Positions 40,078-52,500 of a DNA stretch of 64,000 nucleotides are shown one piece after another (the stretch's first letter is position 1; the number at the start of each line of letters is the position of its first letter). The notes below the pieces were generated by a model. It did not search any database and was not told the origin of the DNA. It saw nothing but the letters and a program-made list of their open reading frames with translations. This stretch comes from Clitopilus passeckerianus. Its lineage: Eukaryota > Basidiomycota > Agaricomycetes > Agaricales > Entolomataceae. The position numbers and the translations under genes are program-made. The DNA is taken from assembly GCA_944990035.1 (NCBI GenBank), contig CALYLX010000020.1:124001-188000 (forward strand). The letters are read 5' to 3'.

Positions 40078-40453
40078 TGAGGACACAATAGATTATCGTG
40101 GCTGGTAGTGACAAAGGTAGTGAGCTGTCCAGGAAAGACGCGTCGAGAGCAAGGGCTGAGTCTGAACGCGCCACCAATATATCTAGAGCACGTGATCGTT
40201 ACTTCCTTTCTGATAGATAGCGCACGGACGTCTGCCTCAACGCTTGAGCACTGAAACTGAAAGAACGACTCTTCCCAACGAAATCAAGGTTATATATCGT
40301 GAGCGGTACGCCTATCATTTATAGAGTCAGGTATTGTACTTGTATTAGTTCATATTAATGTACGACAAGTAGCAAAAGAAGCGGTTGCAAGGTTCTTTGC
40401 AATCGCTGGGCAAGAGTTGCCAGTGGTGAAACGAACAAGGAAAGGAGAGGATA
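40078..40453. other. Spacer between array members 2 and 3
   Basis: 376 bases; promoter of member 2 and 3' flank of member 3. Nothing else recognised. Confidence 0.4.
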
Positions 40454-43186
40454 CTACCAGTAGCCGTAGTCGTCAGAATCATAGTAAGAATCATCAAAGT
40501 CTTCGAAATCCAAGACATGTCTTGGTGGTGTGTCTCCTTCTGACCCCGGGAGGTTAACATCATTTCGCAGTGTCGCGGTGCTGACAGCAATGTCTAGTAC
40601 AACTGGACCGGCGGGTCCAGCTCCATAAGACCTAAAATAGTCGACGTTCAGCTGAGGATCTTCGACAGAATGACTAGAAAATGCAGTAAGTAAAACGAGA
40701 ACAACATAAGGGATATCATAACCCACTCCTCCTTGACATGCGTCAGGGCATCGTCCAAAGTAAACGGTCCTTTCTCAGTCGTGAGATCGCGGCAATGTGT
40801 GCACATCCATGTTTTGTCCTTGTAGTCGACGGACGTGGCAGTTGGGGACAATTCTTGGCCAGCGTCCAAGTAAACTTGATGAGCTGTCCCAACTTCCTCA
40901 TTGGTCATGCAAGCCCACTTGATATTATACGGCAGGCCATGTTTATGTTGATAGTGTTGGACCTGAAAAAAAAGTCAGAAAATTATCCAGGAATGAGAAC
41001 GCTGTGATGAATCACCGCGGATCTCCATTTGAAAGCGATCGTCGCCCGTTGAGCAGTAGTTGAAGTTATGTCCTTCAAGCAACAATGGCAGGCGAACCAC
41101 CGATCCAAGGTGTCCATTTCTTCAACGGTGGCGGTATCGGGGTCCAGCCCCGCAGCCGACACGAGCGCAGTAACGATCCTCGCCAGGTCACTATCATGAG
41201 ATAGCCATCTATGGTCCCACTTCGACCGATTGGAGTCGTGGTGTTCCAATTTGGCCGCGGGTTCGGGGACGTTAGTTATGTCATGAAAGGTAAAAATCAG
41301 GCTTCGGTTTTTCCGCATGGTGCAGGGATGGCTGAGAACTTCGGGATAAAAGAGTGGCTTTGCTGAAGCATAGGTCCCTCCAAGCATCCAAGCACCAGTC
41401 ATGCCTTGGCAGTTCTTGCATGCGAATACCGTCGTAGCAAGGTTAAGACCAGTTCGAACCTTTCGTCTGTCCACTGGGAGGCTCCCGCTGTAGTAATCGT
41501 CGTCTATGACCATTAAACCAAAAGGGAAGAACTCGCTTAATCTTCGCCTCCGAGCTGTGTTTTCCGACGCGTGGATGATGTCCACCAAGTCATCGGTACG
41601 TTTCTCCCGCCATTGTTCAATGAGCGATGGTATTTCTGCCATGACCTCGGCTGTGAAACTTGATTCGTCCACTTTCGTATCTCCTGGCGCCTCGAGGACT
41701 GTTTTGATCGGTGGAAAAATACAGAAATCCATGACTTCTGGAAAGGCTTCGCTTTGGGGAAGGCGTTCATTCTTATATTTGCGAAGGACCTCAGCAGCTA
41801 CCAGCTTGCGCTTTAGAATGAGCTCCTGATACTCTCGTGCGAGCCTGGCCTCTCGCATCTGCGAGAGGAAATCAATCAGAGGCTGCTTAATATTTGCCCA
41901 GACTATGCAAAACCATCAGACACAACAGGAATAGCCATTAAAGAATCACCCACTTCTTGGTGTCAAGCGTTGAGCCTTTTTGACCAGTTCGTGGTTCTCA
42001 AGAGAAGCAGGATACCGGATGCCCGCGATTTCTTCGGCATACCCAAGGGCCTCTAACTCTTTGATGATACTAACAACAGTCCTCATATTTCAGTTGTAGT
42101 GGAAAGAGTTTTGGTGTGCACGTACGCATCGCGCCTTTCAGTTCTAAGTGCTTCCAATTCATCACTCCGATTTGACTGTTGTCTATCAGCCCATTCCTGG
42201 CAGATGCGGGCATGCTAGATGCACCAAATTGAGCTAGCTAAACGTGACCACAGAAATCTACAACATACCTGGAACACCTCAGCGAGAAACTCTCGCCGTT
42301 GTTTGACATAGGCCGCACGATCAGGACTGGCTTGGTAGTCCGCCTGTATCTTCTCCAAGTCAGACCTGAGGTAACCCTTCCTGCCTCGTTCTGTTAAAGG
42401 AAGGGCTTGAGTACACCCACACGAAGCACTCTGATCAGTACTCACTGCCAATCCTTGTCTGAAGAAGAGAGTGCAGAGGAAATGGCTCGAAATCGGGCTC
42501 GCGCCAGGAGGCATCTGGGATATAATGTTCTTCCATACTATTGACGACAAGGTCAGCCCTTCGTTTCCGACACAGAGCTATATGAGTCCAACATACTGTT
42601 GCTTCGCGCATTTTGCACAGATGCGTTTTCGCATTCGCCATTCTACTGTTCGACAAGTATTTTTGACACAGACCTGATTCAATCATATAAGCTATGTTTC
42701 CAGAGTAAAACTAGGAAGGTGACCTTACGTGACAAACGGGATCATAGCAAAGGTTGAACCACTCTGGCTCATTCCAGTCTGGCGGACAAGGGGGAAAATC
42801 TTCCACGTTTTCTGTGGAGTCCCGCCAGATCGGACGGGATTGCTTAGACAAAAGAAGCTTCCTGAATTGCTTGTTAAGCCTAGAAAGCTTCAGAATATCG
42901 TAAGGCTGCAGGTGCTTGAAAATCTGGGAAAATGCAATAAGCAAAGTAACCTCAAGGAGGAGTGTCTTAGTCTACTTGCCTCGTGTAGAATGTCAATAGG
43001 CATATCTACAAGTGCAGCAAGCGTCCCCTTTCGCCCTCTGATGATTTTCTGTTTTTGTTTAGAGACCAAGGAGGATCCTTCGCCTGACGCTTTCTCGTCC
43101 TGAGGCAAGGCTTCAGCAGTAATTTTGGCTTTCTTAGGGGCCCTTCCAGACCTCCTCTGCGGAGGTTTGCTGCTGCCAGCTTCCAT
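40454..43186 (-). CDS. F-box/Cys-His module protein, array member 3
   Basis: Start ATG 43186 (MEAGSSKPPQRRSGRAPKK), chosen because member 4 also begins MEAGS and the upstream frame has only GTG. The basic leader (RRSGRAPKKAKITAEA) could act as a nuclear signal. F-box: LAALVDMPIDILHE + IFKHLQPYDILKLSRLNKQF, intact. Module 1: CHVCVKNTCRTVEWRMRKRI then CAKC. Then YLRSDLEKIQADYQASPDRA; LAREYQELILKRKLVAAEVL; module 2, FACKNCQGM ... LFYPEVLSHPC; SAAGLDPDTATVEEMDTLDR; module 3, WFACHCCLKDI ... FKWRSAVQHYQHKH; module 4, WMCTHCRDLTTEKGPF ... THVKEEWH-type end, followed by VEDPQLNVDYFRSYGAG. Ends in an acidic/aromatic tail (DSYYDSDDYGYW). Probable SCF receptor. Confidence 0.75.
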
Positions 43187-43586
43187 TTCGCAAGGCTTCA
43201 CACTGAGCTGTAGGTTCTAGCAAGCCTGTGGTGACTGTTCGGACGTTTTCTGTGAGTTATGCGGGTCAAGCGCCAACGCTTAATTTAGGGCTCCCGTTGG
43301 CCCTGAGACCAATTAGCTTGGTCAGCACCCCTATTGTGACCAGGGTTGTCGGACCGCTGTGCCGTGAGTGTGTAGACACTAAACTTAGGAGGTCGTTCTT
43401 GGGCTCTACGATTCGAAAAGTTCGTTGGAAGCTGGTTATGATACAGTTGTGGATATGTGCTACGAGTTACAATGATTTAACATAGCCAGAGTCCAAGTTT
43501 CTGTACAGGGTGGTATGATGCTATTGCATTGGTATCGCTCGAAAAGAATAGGAAGGGGAGGGTGGCTTGTGATCCTTCGGATTCCA
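43187..43586. other. Spacer between array members 3 and 4
   Basis: 400 bases. An 85-codon plus-strand frame at 43228-43485 has no motif and lies where the promoter of member 3 should be; judged non-coding. Confidence 0.4.
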
Positions 43587-46312
43587 TTAATTTTGGATTA
43601 TTTGGCGAGAGAAAGGGTTGATCTTGCGCGGTTCATGGACAACATCGTTGCGGAACCGCTCCTGAGGGACAAGAACATCATATGCGAACGGCGCGTCGTT
43701 GCCAACTTCGAAGAGCCGGTAATAATCGATTCCTAACTTAGGCTGGCGAACATTATGTCTGGAAACCAACCTCATAATCAGCAGCGCGAAAGCAATTGAA
43801 AAGGGAATTAACATACTCGGTCTCGACATGCGCAAGGGCGTCTTTGCGTTCGAATGGCCCCTCTTCGAGCTGCGTGTCTCGACAGTGGGTGCACATATAA
43901 TTGACGTCTTTCAGAATCCTAATACGCCAGCTGGGATCGGTTTCAACCCGTGTATATGCGTCAGCTGCCACCGTAACCTCCGACGTGGTGAACCGAGTCC
44001 ACTTGTATGGACGACTCCTGTGTTGGTCGATATGGTGGGCGATCTACAGGAATGAATTCATAAACAGAAAGCAGATGAATGATCGAGCATTGGACTCACT
44101 GCCGTTCTCCACCTGTACGCTACTGCCTTGATCCGAGTCTTCGAGAATCGGTCGTAGTGAGCACACCAGTGACAGCCAAACCAGAGATCCGAATCATCCA
44201 TCTCTTCCACAGTTGTTGTATCCGGATCCAGACCAGCTGCAGAGACAAGAGAATAGGCACAGTTCGAAGCTTGGTGATCGTACTTCAGAAGAAACTTGCT
44301 CTCCCATGTGATACGATAGGCCTGATGTTTCCTCAGCTTTTCCGCCGGTTTGACAGGAATCCCTGCGGTTTTCCATCCATGAAATGTAGTGAGGTTGCGA
44401 GATAGGCATTGGTGATTGAGGACCCCAGGGTAGAATAGAGGGGTCAAGTCCCTGTCGCCGCGGTGATGGACATAAGAGTTCTCCTCACGGGCCTCCCTCA
44501 AGCATCGACGGCAGCCAAAAGCAGACGTAGCCAACGAGAGACGAGGAATAATGACGTTTTGTTGCTCAGTCGAGGGGAAGTGGCCTCCGTAGTACGTCTT
44601 TAGCTCGAGTGGTACGTCGCGTTGAACAATTTCAAGCCCAACTTTGCGAGCCCGAGATTCCATGCGGCTGATGTTTCCAGCGATGAAACGAGTCTTTTCA
44701 TCTTTCCATCCTTGAAGAGCGGCAGGAAGCGCAGCCATGACCTCGGGCGAAGACAGAACAGATTTGTTGATTTTGGCTTCTGCAGGCTTCTGAATAAGCG
44801 TACGGATTGGTTCAAGTCTGCAGAAGTCCAGGACCCCAGGCATATGTTCGGCGATCTCAAGATGTGCATTCTTGTATTCCCGGAGGACCTCAGCAGCAAT
44901 CAATTTGCGCTCTTCAACTACCGCCGCATGTTCTTTTTCCACTCTGAGCGCCCGCATTTGATCCATAAATTCGATCATGGGACCCTTGACGTTCTCCCAA
45001 ACTAGGCCGCATCAGTAGAGGACGGTTTGGCCACCAAATTAACACTTACGCTTTGGAGTCAGTCGTCGAGGTTTGTTGACGAGGGGATGATTCTTGAAGC
45101 TGTAGGGGTGAGAGATGGCATTTATTTCACGCCCGTACCCCAATTCCTCGAGCCTGCCCCGAATCCTGAAGTGACAATCAGTGATTTGAAAGAGGCTTCC
45201 ATACAAAGAAGGACTAACGCTTGCCTCCGTTCATTTATGATCAGACTCATATTAAAATTTGTGCTCTCAATCTTGGTTTGTATCCACTTTTCACAGATCA
45301 CAGCTTGCTGAAAAATACAAAGCCCACATAAGAAGATATGCCTTTGCAGTGTAGAAAACAACCCATACCTTCTTGATTTGATCCAAGTATTTACGTTTCT
45401 GCTGAGCGTAGAGTTGCGGATCCTCGGCCTCTCGGTACTCCCCTTTGACCTTCGCCAGTTCGGAACGAAGGTATCTCTTTTTGGAGCGTTCTTCATGCAA
45501 GTGTTCAGATTGGGTCCGAGGAATAACAGAATAGATCACCTTACTTATATGCTCTGTACGAATCAACTCGTGGACCATGAAAATACGGTCTGGGCGAGAT
45601 GCCTTAAATGCAGGGACTTTTCCTATACACCTTTCCGCTAGCCTGGCAACGGATTGAGATCAGGGTCCCCTGGTGGGTAGGATATACTCACTCTTTCTTG
45701 GAACACTTGCGGCAAATGCGTATTTGAAGGCCCCACATCGCCTTTCGACACGGGTTTATACCACAGAACTGGCGGAAGGCGTTAGGGCGAGAGCAGAGCT
45801 ATTCAAACGAGAAGTGACTTACTTGGCACCAGGGGCTATAGAACAGGTTGAACCACCTGATCTCGGCCCAACCCTTCGGAAGTGGAGGAAAGTCCAGCTG
45901 TTCTTGTCCGTTTTGTTGAGCACTTCGCCAAACAATGTGAGATTGCTTCGACATCAGGATCCTATGGAGGCCTTTGGTAGTCCTAGACAGTCTTAGGATG
46001 TCCTGGGGAAGGAGATATTTGAATATCTGTACAGGCGGGGACGATTCAGTGTCTAGGCGAAGAGGGAGAATGAATGCGATGAACCTCCAGAAGCACATCA
46101 ACCGGAAAGTCCACCACGCCGCGCAAATAACCTCTTTTGCGAGGCGGGGTTTTCTTGTTTTGTAACGGAGGAGCAGCTACGTTTTCTGCAGGAGGCACAA
46201 GTTTCATGCTGATATCATCCCCATCGTCTTGCAGCATGAGCCTAGGCCTCTTTGCAAGTCTTTCAGACCGCCTTGAGGATGTATCGCTGGGATCATTGGA
46301 TCCGGCCTCCAT
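43587..46312 (-). CDS. F-box/Cys-His module protein, array member 4
   Basis: Start ATG 46312 (MEAGSNDPSDTSSRRSERLA). Basic leader, then YLRGVVDFPVDVLLE joined to IFKYLLPQDILRLSRTTKGL: an intact F-box. Module 1: CQFCGINPCRKAMWGLQIRI then CRKC. Next LRSELAKVKGEYREAEDPQL, EKEHAAVVEERKLIAAEVLR, DFCRLEPIRTLIQKP; module 2, FGCRRCLREAREEN ... LFYPGVLNHQCLS; SAAGLDPDTTTVEEMDDSDL; module 3, WFGCHWCAHYDRF ... YRWRTAV; module 4, YMCTHCRDTQLEEGPF ... AHVETEY with NVRQPKLGIDYYRLFE in the next exon. Ends PFSRQIIQN. Modules are best conserved between members 3 and 4, consistent with a more recent shared origin. Function unknown. Confidence 0.75.
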
Positions 46313-46626
46313 TTGACGTGTATCGCGGTACAAAGTCCAAGGCAGGAAACTGCAATTTCTTTGAAAGGTCCTTAGGCGGGGGCGAGGTGGTGGTCCTGGA
46401 TCAAGTTCTTCCAACTTGTCTGCCGTTCACAAGGTCGCGTCGCGATCACGTGCATTCCCTCGCCCATACTTTCACCGTTCAGAATCTCTCGTGCTCTTTT
46501 GACAAAATCCGAATAAAAGATATATGTCATTTATTTGTAAACTACAGGACCTAATATAGTTTGGGCTGGGAGTAGCTGTTCCAATTCGTCCGTCTAAAGT
46601 CCAATCACTGTTGTCGTCTATTTCTT
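46313..46626. other. Spacer between array members 4 and 5
   Basis: About 310 bases with the promoter of member 4 and the 3' flank of member 5. No other feature. Confidence 0.4.
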
Positions 46627-49314
46627 TCAAACAACTGAGATGTCGTATGCACCAGGAACTGTAAACCGATCCTCGAATAGCTTGTAGAAATCCTTATTCT
46701 CGCGAGGGGTGTATTCGCGGTGGCTATCGTGTGTGGTATTAGACATGCATAAATCCTGCCTGAAAGAAAATTGAACTCACTCTTTCGCAATGTGTTTGTA
46801 TAAGTCTCTCAGCGGGGCGGGAGCATGCTCGGTCGTCAGGTCCCGGCAGCGAGTACAAGCATAAAGAGGTTCGTGGTTGAGTTTCTTCATGGCCGGAGAA
46901 GTCTTGCCACCTGCATCACAGAACTCTTCATGGGCCTTTGTTGCTTCGTCCAATGTCATGAGCGTCCACTTCAGGTTCTCCTCTTTCTCGTGAGCCTCCC
47001 TCCAGTGCTGGGCCTGTCATATCTGTTAGATCTCAACTGGCACGGAGATGCGACGAAGAATACTCACCGCCTCTCTCCATCTGAATGCATATGTCTTCCT
47101 AGTACCCTCTTGGAAGGGCTTCATACATCCATGGCAAGCAAACCAGTCATCGCGCTCAGACATCTCCCTTGCAGTTGTCGTGTCAGGATTCAGACCTATA
47201 GCAATCACAAGTTTTCGGACATTAGAAGCCAGCTGCGAGTCATAACAAAGCTTTGATGTTGGTAGTGTAGTGCTCCATTTTGTGCGAAAGCCTCGATATT
47301 TCCCAATCTGAGCAGCAGATTCGGGAATGAATATGTAGCCATCTGAATTTCGACCAGGTGTAAAAGAATAGACATAGCGGGTTAGACACTTGTGATCGAG
47401 CACTTCAGGATAGAACAAAGGTCGATATCGTTTCGCAGGAGCGGCCTTGTGATTGTAAGGTTCGTCTTGACCAGCCACGCATCTTTCACAGGTAAATGTG
47501 GTAGTTGCCAGAGGGAGCATGTCAAGAACTTGGGTCGGCGATAGGTGGTCCTCAGTATCCATAGACATTGATTCCTCCAGTCCGTCCGGCTTCGGGTTTA
47601 GACCATTCTTCAGTACATCCCCCAAGGCAAGAGATAGCTTCTCCTGCCACTCCCGAACGCAGCCATCAACTTCCTGCATTACCTGGTCGGTGAAGGCACT
47701 TTCGGCGACGTAGAACCTAGCAGAGATTTGCAGAACGTCATTGATAGGCGCGAAATCGCACAAGTCCAAGACGTTCGGGAGAACTTCAATGGCTGGCAAA
47801 CGGGAATTCTTCCACTTCCTGAGGACCTCGGCAGTCACTGGCTTGCGTTTCAGGACGAGAGCTTGATGCTCCCTTTGAAGCCTCTCGAGCCGCAAAGATT
47901 CGACAAATTTGATTAGCTTGGGCCGAATCTGGCCCCAGTCTAGAGCTTTGATAAGTATTGAAAATATTAAGATATGGTACTATCACTGACTTTTCGGGGT
48001 CAACGGCCGAAGCTGGTTGACCAGCGGATGTCGCCCAAGGGAGTCGAGATGTCCTATACGTTCGAGCTCCGGCCCATAGCCAAGGCCTTGCAGCCGTTTG
48101 AGGACACTGCACATGGAGAAGTCAGAACTTGTGATAGTCATGAGCTGGTAGACACGGCCCCGACTTACCTCGCCAAACGCTTTTTTCTGAGATCCTTCGA
48201 GCGAACCTCATGAATGCCTCTAGTATTTTTAGACCACCTGGAACATCTGGTCGCGTGCTAAACTAACTTCAGCAATGACAGGGAAAACATAATAATGAGG
48301 CTTTACCCTTTCAATGACTAGGACGCTTTGACGCCTTTCCCGAATGAACGCAGCCTTATCTTGACTCGCCTTGAACTTCTCTAAGATCTCGGTGTAATCT
48401 GGCAAGTAGAATTCTCGGAACCGGGGGCGAGCTAGTCATCCGCGATGAGGAATCTGTGTTGCTATAGCTTGGACTTGGTCACTTACTTGCAGGCGCATTC
48501 GGGATCAAATAATGTCGGGGGAAGCCTGGGTCAGAGGCAAATGTGTTGCTCATGTTGTATTTTTTAGCTTCAAGAATGCTGGTCTTTGGTCAACCGGGAT
48601 TGTACGTAATTGCAGCCTCCGGGGCGAGACTCACCGGAAACGCTTGCACCCGTTACAGATACGCATCATAAGGTTCCATTTCACCTTTTTGACGTATGTT
48701 CTATGACAAAACTAGAACAGAGGTTCAGCACTAGATCAGGCCTAGAAAGAATGCACGGACATTGCAATAAGGAACAAAACAAAGGTCAAGCCAGTGAGGT
48801 TCGATCCATCCAGACGGACAAGAAGGCAATCCGGGGGAATTTTGCATACACTGACGCCAGATAAACCGAGATGTTTTGCTCATTAGGACGCCATTCAAAG
48901 GCGAGAAACCGCGAGAATATCTTGTGGTTGAAAGTACTGGAAGATCTGACTATAGGTAGGTAGAAATTCGGCGTAGGAGGCCAAATGGCGGCTCACCTCG
49001 AAGAGAATATCTGTTGGGAGGTCCAAGAATCCGGCAAGCTTCCCAAAGATTTTCCGCTTGGGCCTGATTTGTTGTGCAGAGGAAGGAGGTGATTCCGGGT
49101 ATTCAATCCAGATCCTACGACTTTCAAGCGCACCCTTCACGGGTTGAGCAAAAAGGCGGGTATTAATGAGAGTGGTCGTATCGACTTGCGGTGGCTCCTC
49201 ATAAAAAGTTTTCTTCGGCGGTTTTGGTTTTGGTTTGACCTCGGTTTTATTCCGCTTGTTGTTGGAATTTACCTGAGGCGGTTCTGTATATATGGCGAAT
49301 TTTCGCCTTTTCAT
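46627..49314 (-). pseudogene. F-box/Cys-His module protein, array member 5, F-box frame broken
   Basis: Probable start ATG 49314 (MKRRKFAIYTEPPQVNSNNK); the leader carries two similar EPPQV motifs in a Lys/Pro-rich stretch. GKLAGFLDLPTDILFE is followed after the intron by IFQYFQPQDILAVSRL and then TGA. Against members 2 and 3, ten bases are missing near 48890-48903. The text resumes in another frame as NGVLMSKTSRFIWRQ and PSGWIEPHWLDLCFVPYC. Everything after this is open and well conserved: module 1 (CNFCHRTYVKKVKWNLMMRI, CNGC), YLPDYTEILEKFKASQDKAA, LVLKRKPVTAEVLRKWKN, module 2 (FTCERCVAG ... LFYPEVLDHKCLT), GLNPDTTTAREMSERDD, module 3 (WFACHGCMKPFQEG ... FRWREAV) and module 4 (YACTRCRDLTTEHAP ... 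KHIAKEH). An alternative acceptor four bases upstream would restore the frame but not the F-box core. So it is a recent pseudogene, or a gene without a working F-box, or a sequence error. Confidence 0.65.
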
Positions 49315-49502
49315 GACAGTATCAAAGGAGGGTTGGGAGAAAGAAAGGGTTCGCGAGGTGGTAGATGTAAGGTGTGAGTTAAAGTTCCGAAAGCCGAATC
49401 CGACTCGCGTGAGACGCGCCTGAAGCCACGTGATCCTCCATTGCTGAAATTGGTCGGTTATATTTCGATTACAAGCTTTTGTCCTCTTCCACATTCTCAA
49501 CG
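49315..49502. promoter_or_regulatory. Short divergent promoter region, array member 5 / importin
   Basis: Only 188 bases separate the two start codons. The importin is a core transport gene, so this region is probably active in transcription. No element is claimed. Confidence 0.45.
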
Positions 49503-52500
49503 ATGGCCGCGCAAATAGCAGAATGCCTGAATGCTACGTTAAGCCCTGACCAAAACACTCGCGTGTCTGCAGAGCTCAAGCTGTCTGAGCTCTTGGCTTT
49601 ACCAGGTTGGTCCAATACTCTTGATCAAAGAGGTATCACGAAATCTGACCATTGGATTCGCGTTGTCGCGTTCATCAGAGACTGGATTGGCCTTGGCAGA
49701 ACTTGTTTTGACTCAGAACGCAGATGTGGCGCTTCGTCAGATAAGTTCAACCTCATTTAGCTTGCTACGTCGCGTCCTGATCTCTGTATCGCTTCCGGCC
49801 AACACTCAGCAAGCATCATACTTCGCAAATACGTGAAGGAGCGATGGTCTCCGTTTTTCCAGACATTCAAAGGCTCAGCACCACCTGTCGAGGCTAGTCC
49901 CAGGTTTAGGCTCACAGAAAAAGCCGTATACTCATACCCCGCGACAGATCAAAGGACAGGTTCGACAAGCCGTATTCAGAGGACTTTCCGATCCAGTTCG
50001 CAAGATTCGCACCTCCTGTGTACGTAAACTTCTTCTATGCTAGATTCAACACGCTAAGCCTAGCTTTGGCTTCGCCTCCTAGGCTCATACCCTTTCTTCA
50101 ATTGCCAACTGTGATTGGCCCGACGAATACCCCGACCTCTTGACATCCTTGATCGAACTGCTCTCATCAAGCTCCTCTGACTCTATTCATGGAGCGATGC
50201 AAGTCTTCACGGAATTCATCAAGACCGATTTGACTGAGGATCAAATCCTCCCTGTTCTCCGCGAACTTCTCCCCGTCCTCCTGAATATCTTGGGCTCAAC
50301 AGAAGTACGCCAATCGGCTTCTATCTCTTCAACGTCATTAGTCTGACGTCTTATCAGAGAAACTCGCCTCTTACGAGGGCTAGAACCATATCGGTATTCC
50401 GCGAATGCGTGACGGCATTATTCATGGTGAAGGATCAGCATCCTCAGGGTACAAAAGAGGCGGTTTCCACAGTCCTACCGACTTGGCTGGATGCGTTCAA
50501 AGTTCTTCTGAATCTCGACCTTCAGCAGGATCTCTCCAATACCCAGAACTGGGATGGTTTGGCGATTCGTATAGAGGTCTACAAGGTACTCTTGAAACCC
50601 GAGTCGTTGGATTTTGACCCTGACCATTCAAAATAGACTTTGGACGTCATACAATCGTCTTTCCCCCGCTCCATGACAGCCTACTTCTCTGATTTCCTCG
50701 CTGCATCACTCCATCATCTCCAGGCCCTGCAGCCCACTTTCTATCAGTACTACCTTGCCGCCAGCGAAAACGCGCCTTCTTCATCTGAGGACGAACCAAT
50801 CGAACTTCCACAACTGTTGTGCCCCATCATCGATTTTACTGGCGCTGCCATACGATCTGGGAGAGCAAAGACTTGGCTTACTACTGAAAACTTGGATGTA
50901 CTGGTTTCGTCAGTGTTCAGTGTCATCCAGATGACCAATGATGATGCAAGTTCATTCTCTGCTTGATTCCCTCACAATAACACATTTCCTTTCCAGGAAG
51001 ACCAATGGGCGACCAACGCCAACGCTTTCGTTGCCCAGGAGGAAGATGAAACCTTGCAATATAGTGTTCGCGTTGCTGGTTTCGATCTTCTCGCTGTGAG
51101 TCCGAATATTGCAGAACACTGATGCAGGCTCTAATCTTCCCCACACAGGCACTTATTGAGCGTTCGCCAGCCCCGACAACCAAGGCCTTTAACTCGACAT
51201 TGCAGCAGGTGTTGATTCTCTCCAAACAATCACAGGAGGCTGGCCAAGACGACTGGTAGGTTTATGATAAATTACTCGTAAGGCAAGTTGCCGACGTGTT
51301 TGCAGGTGGCGACCCCTCGAAGCGGCTCTTGCAGCAGTCGGCTCCCAGTCAGAAACCATCCAAGAAACCATCGAAGATGAGGAAGATTCCGGCAGGGAGA
51401 AACCCATTGACGTTGAATATCTACTTGCGCAGGTCATCCCGAACATCTTGGGCTTGGCCGACTTCCCGTTCCTCCAAGGACGTGGCTTTGTATTCGCAAG
51501 TCAATATGCCTCACGTTTGCCTTCTGGGCTTGCTGGACAGTACCTCGACGCCTCGATCCAGGTCATTGAGGCTGAGCACGCCGGTATTCCAATCAAGATT
51601 TCTGCTGTCAAAGCTGTAAACAAGTACGTGTGTACCATACTTTCAGGCTTGCTCGATATTCATCTCGTACAGCTTCTGTTCAAACGCTAAGGACGAGATT
51701 CTTGTTGGATATGCTCCCCGCATCGCCAATGACCTCCGACCTTTCATTGCCATGACGTCAGAAGACGTGTTGACTCTTGTCCTCGAGACCTTGGCGGAAG
51801 TCCTACAGGTCCAGAAGTCCACATGGATTACAAAGGAAATGGCCGAAGCCTTGATCATTTCCCTGCTCGATGTTTGGACGAAGAACAGTCAAGGTAGATA
51901 CTCCTTAAGTGTCATGGAGACATGGTTCTGAATGTGTTTACAGATCCTATCTTCCTCTCCATTATCACCGACGTCTTTACCACCATTGCCTCAGCCAAGG
52001 TGGATGGCATCTACGAGGTGGTCGTTCAGAAGGCAATTCCACCGCTAAGCGAGACTATTGCATCTGCAACACCACAAGGATCATGGCTTGCCGGAACGGC
52101 CATTGATTTGTTGGAGAGCGTAATCAAAGGTGCACCAGATTCTGGGATGGGAGCTGGATTTTTCGCGCATATAGCCCCTGGTCTCTTCAAGTGCCTCAAC
52201 GAGACCGAAGACAGAGAAACACTCCAGGTTCGATTTTCAACTAAACGATGAAAGAGCTAGTATTCTGAATGATCTCTTGCAGCATGGCATAACATGTTTA
52301 ACCACCGTTGTGCGCAAAGATGTTAACCAACTCCTCACCTGGACCGACGGAAGTGGAGTTTCCGGGCTGGAGCATACTCTCAAACTCATTGCCAAAGTAC
52401 TTGAGAATGTGGAGGAATCTGGCGGCCTCGTTCTGGGAGACCTGGTTATTCACTTGTTCCGGCAAGCAGGAGAGTCCGTGATGCCGGTTCTACCTCAATT

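Noticed and set aside
48640..48720. Loss of the second Cys of module 1 in array member 5
   Set aside because: Choosing the acceptor at gttctag gives CNFCHRTYV, restoring the Cys pair; only the F-box is broken.
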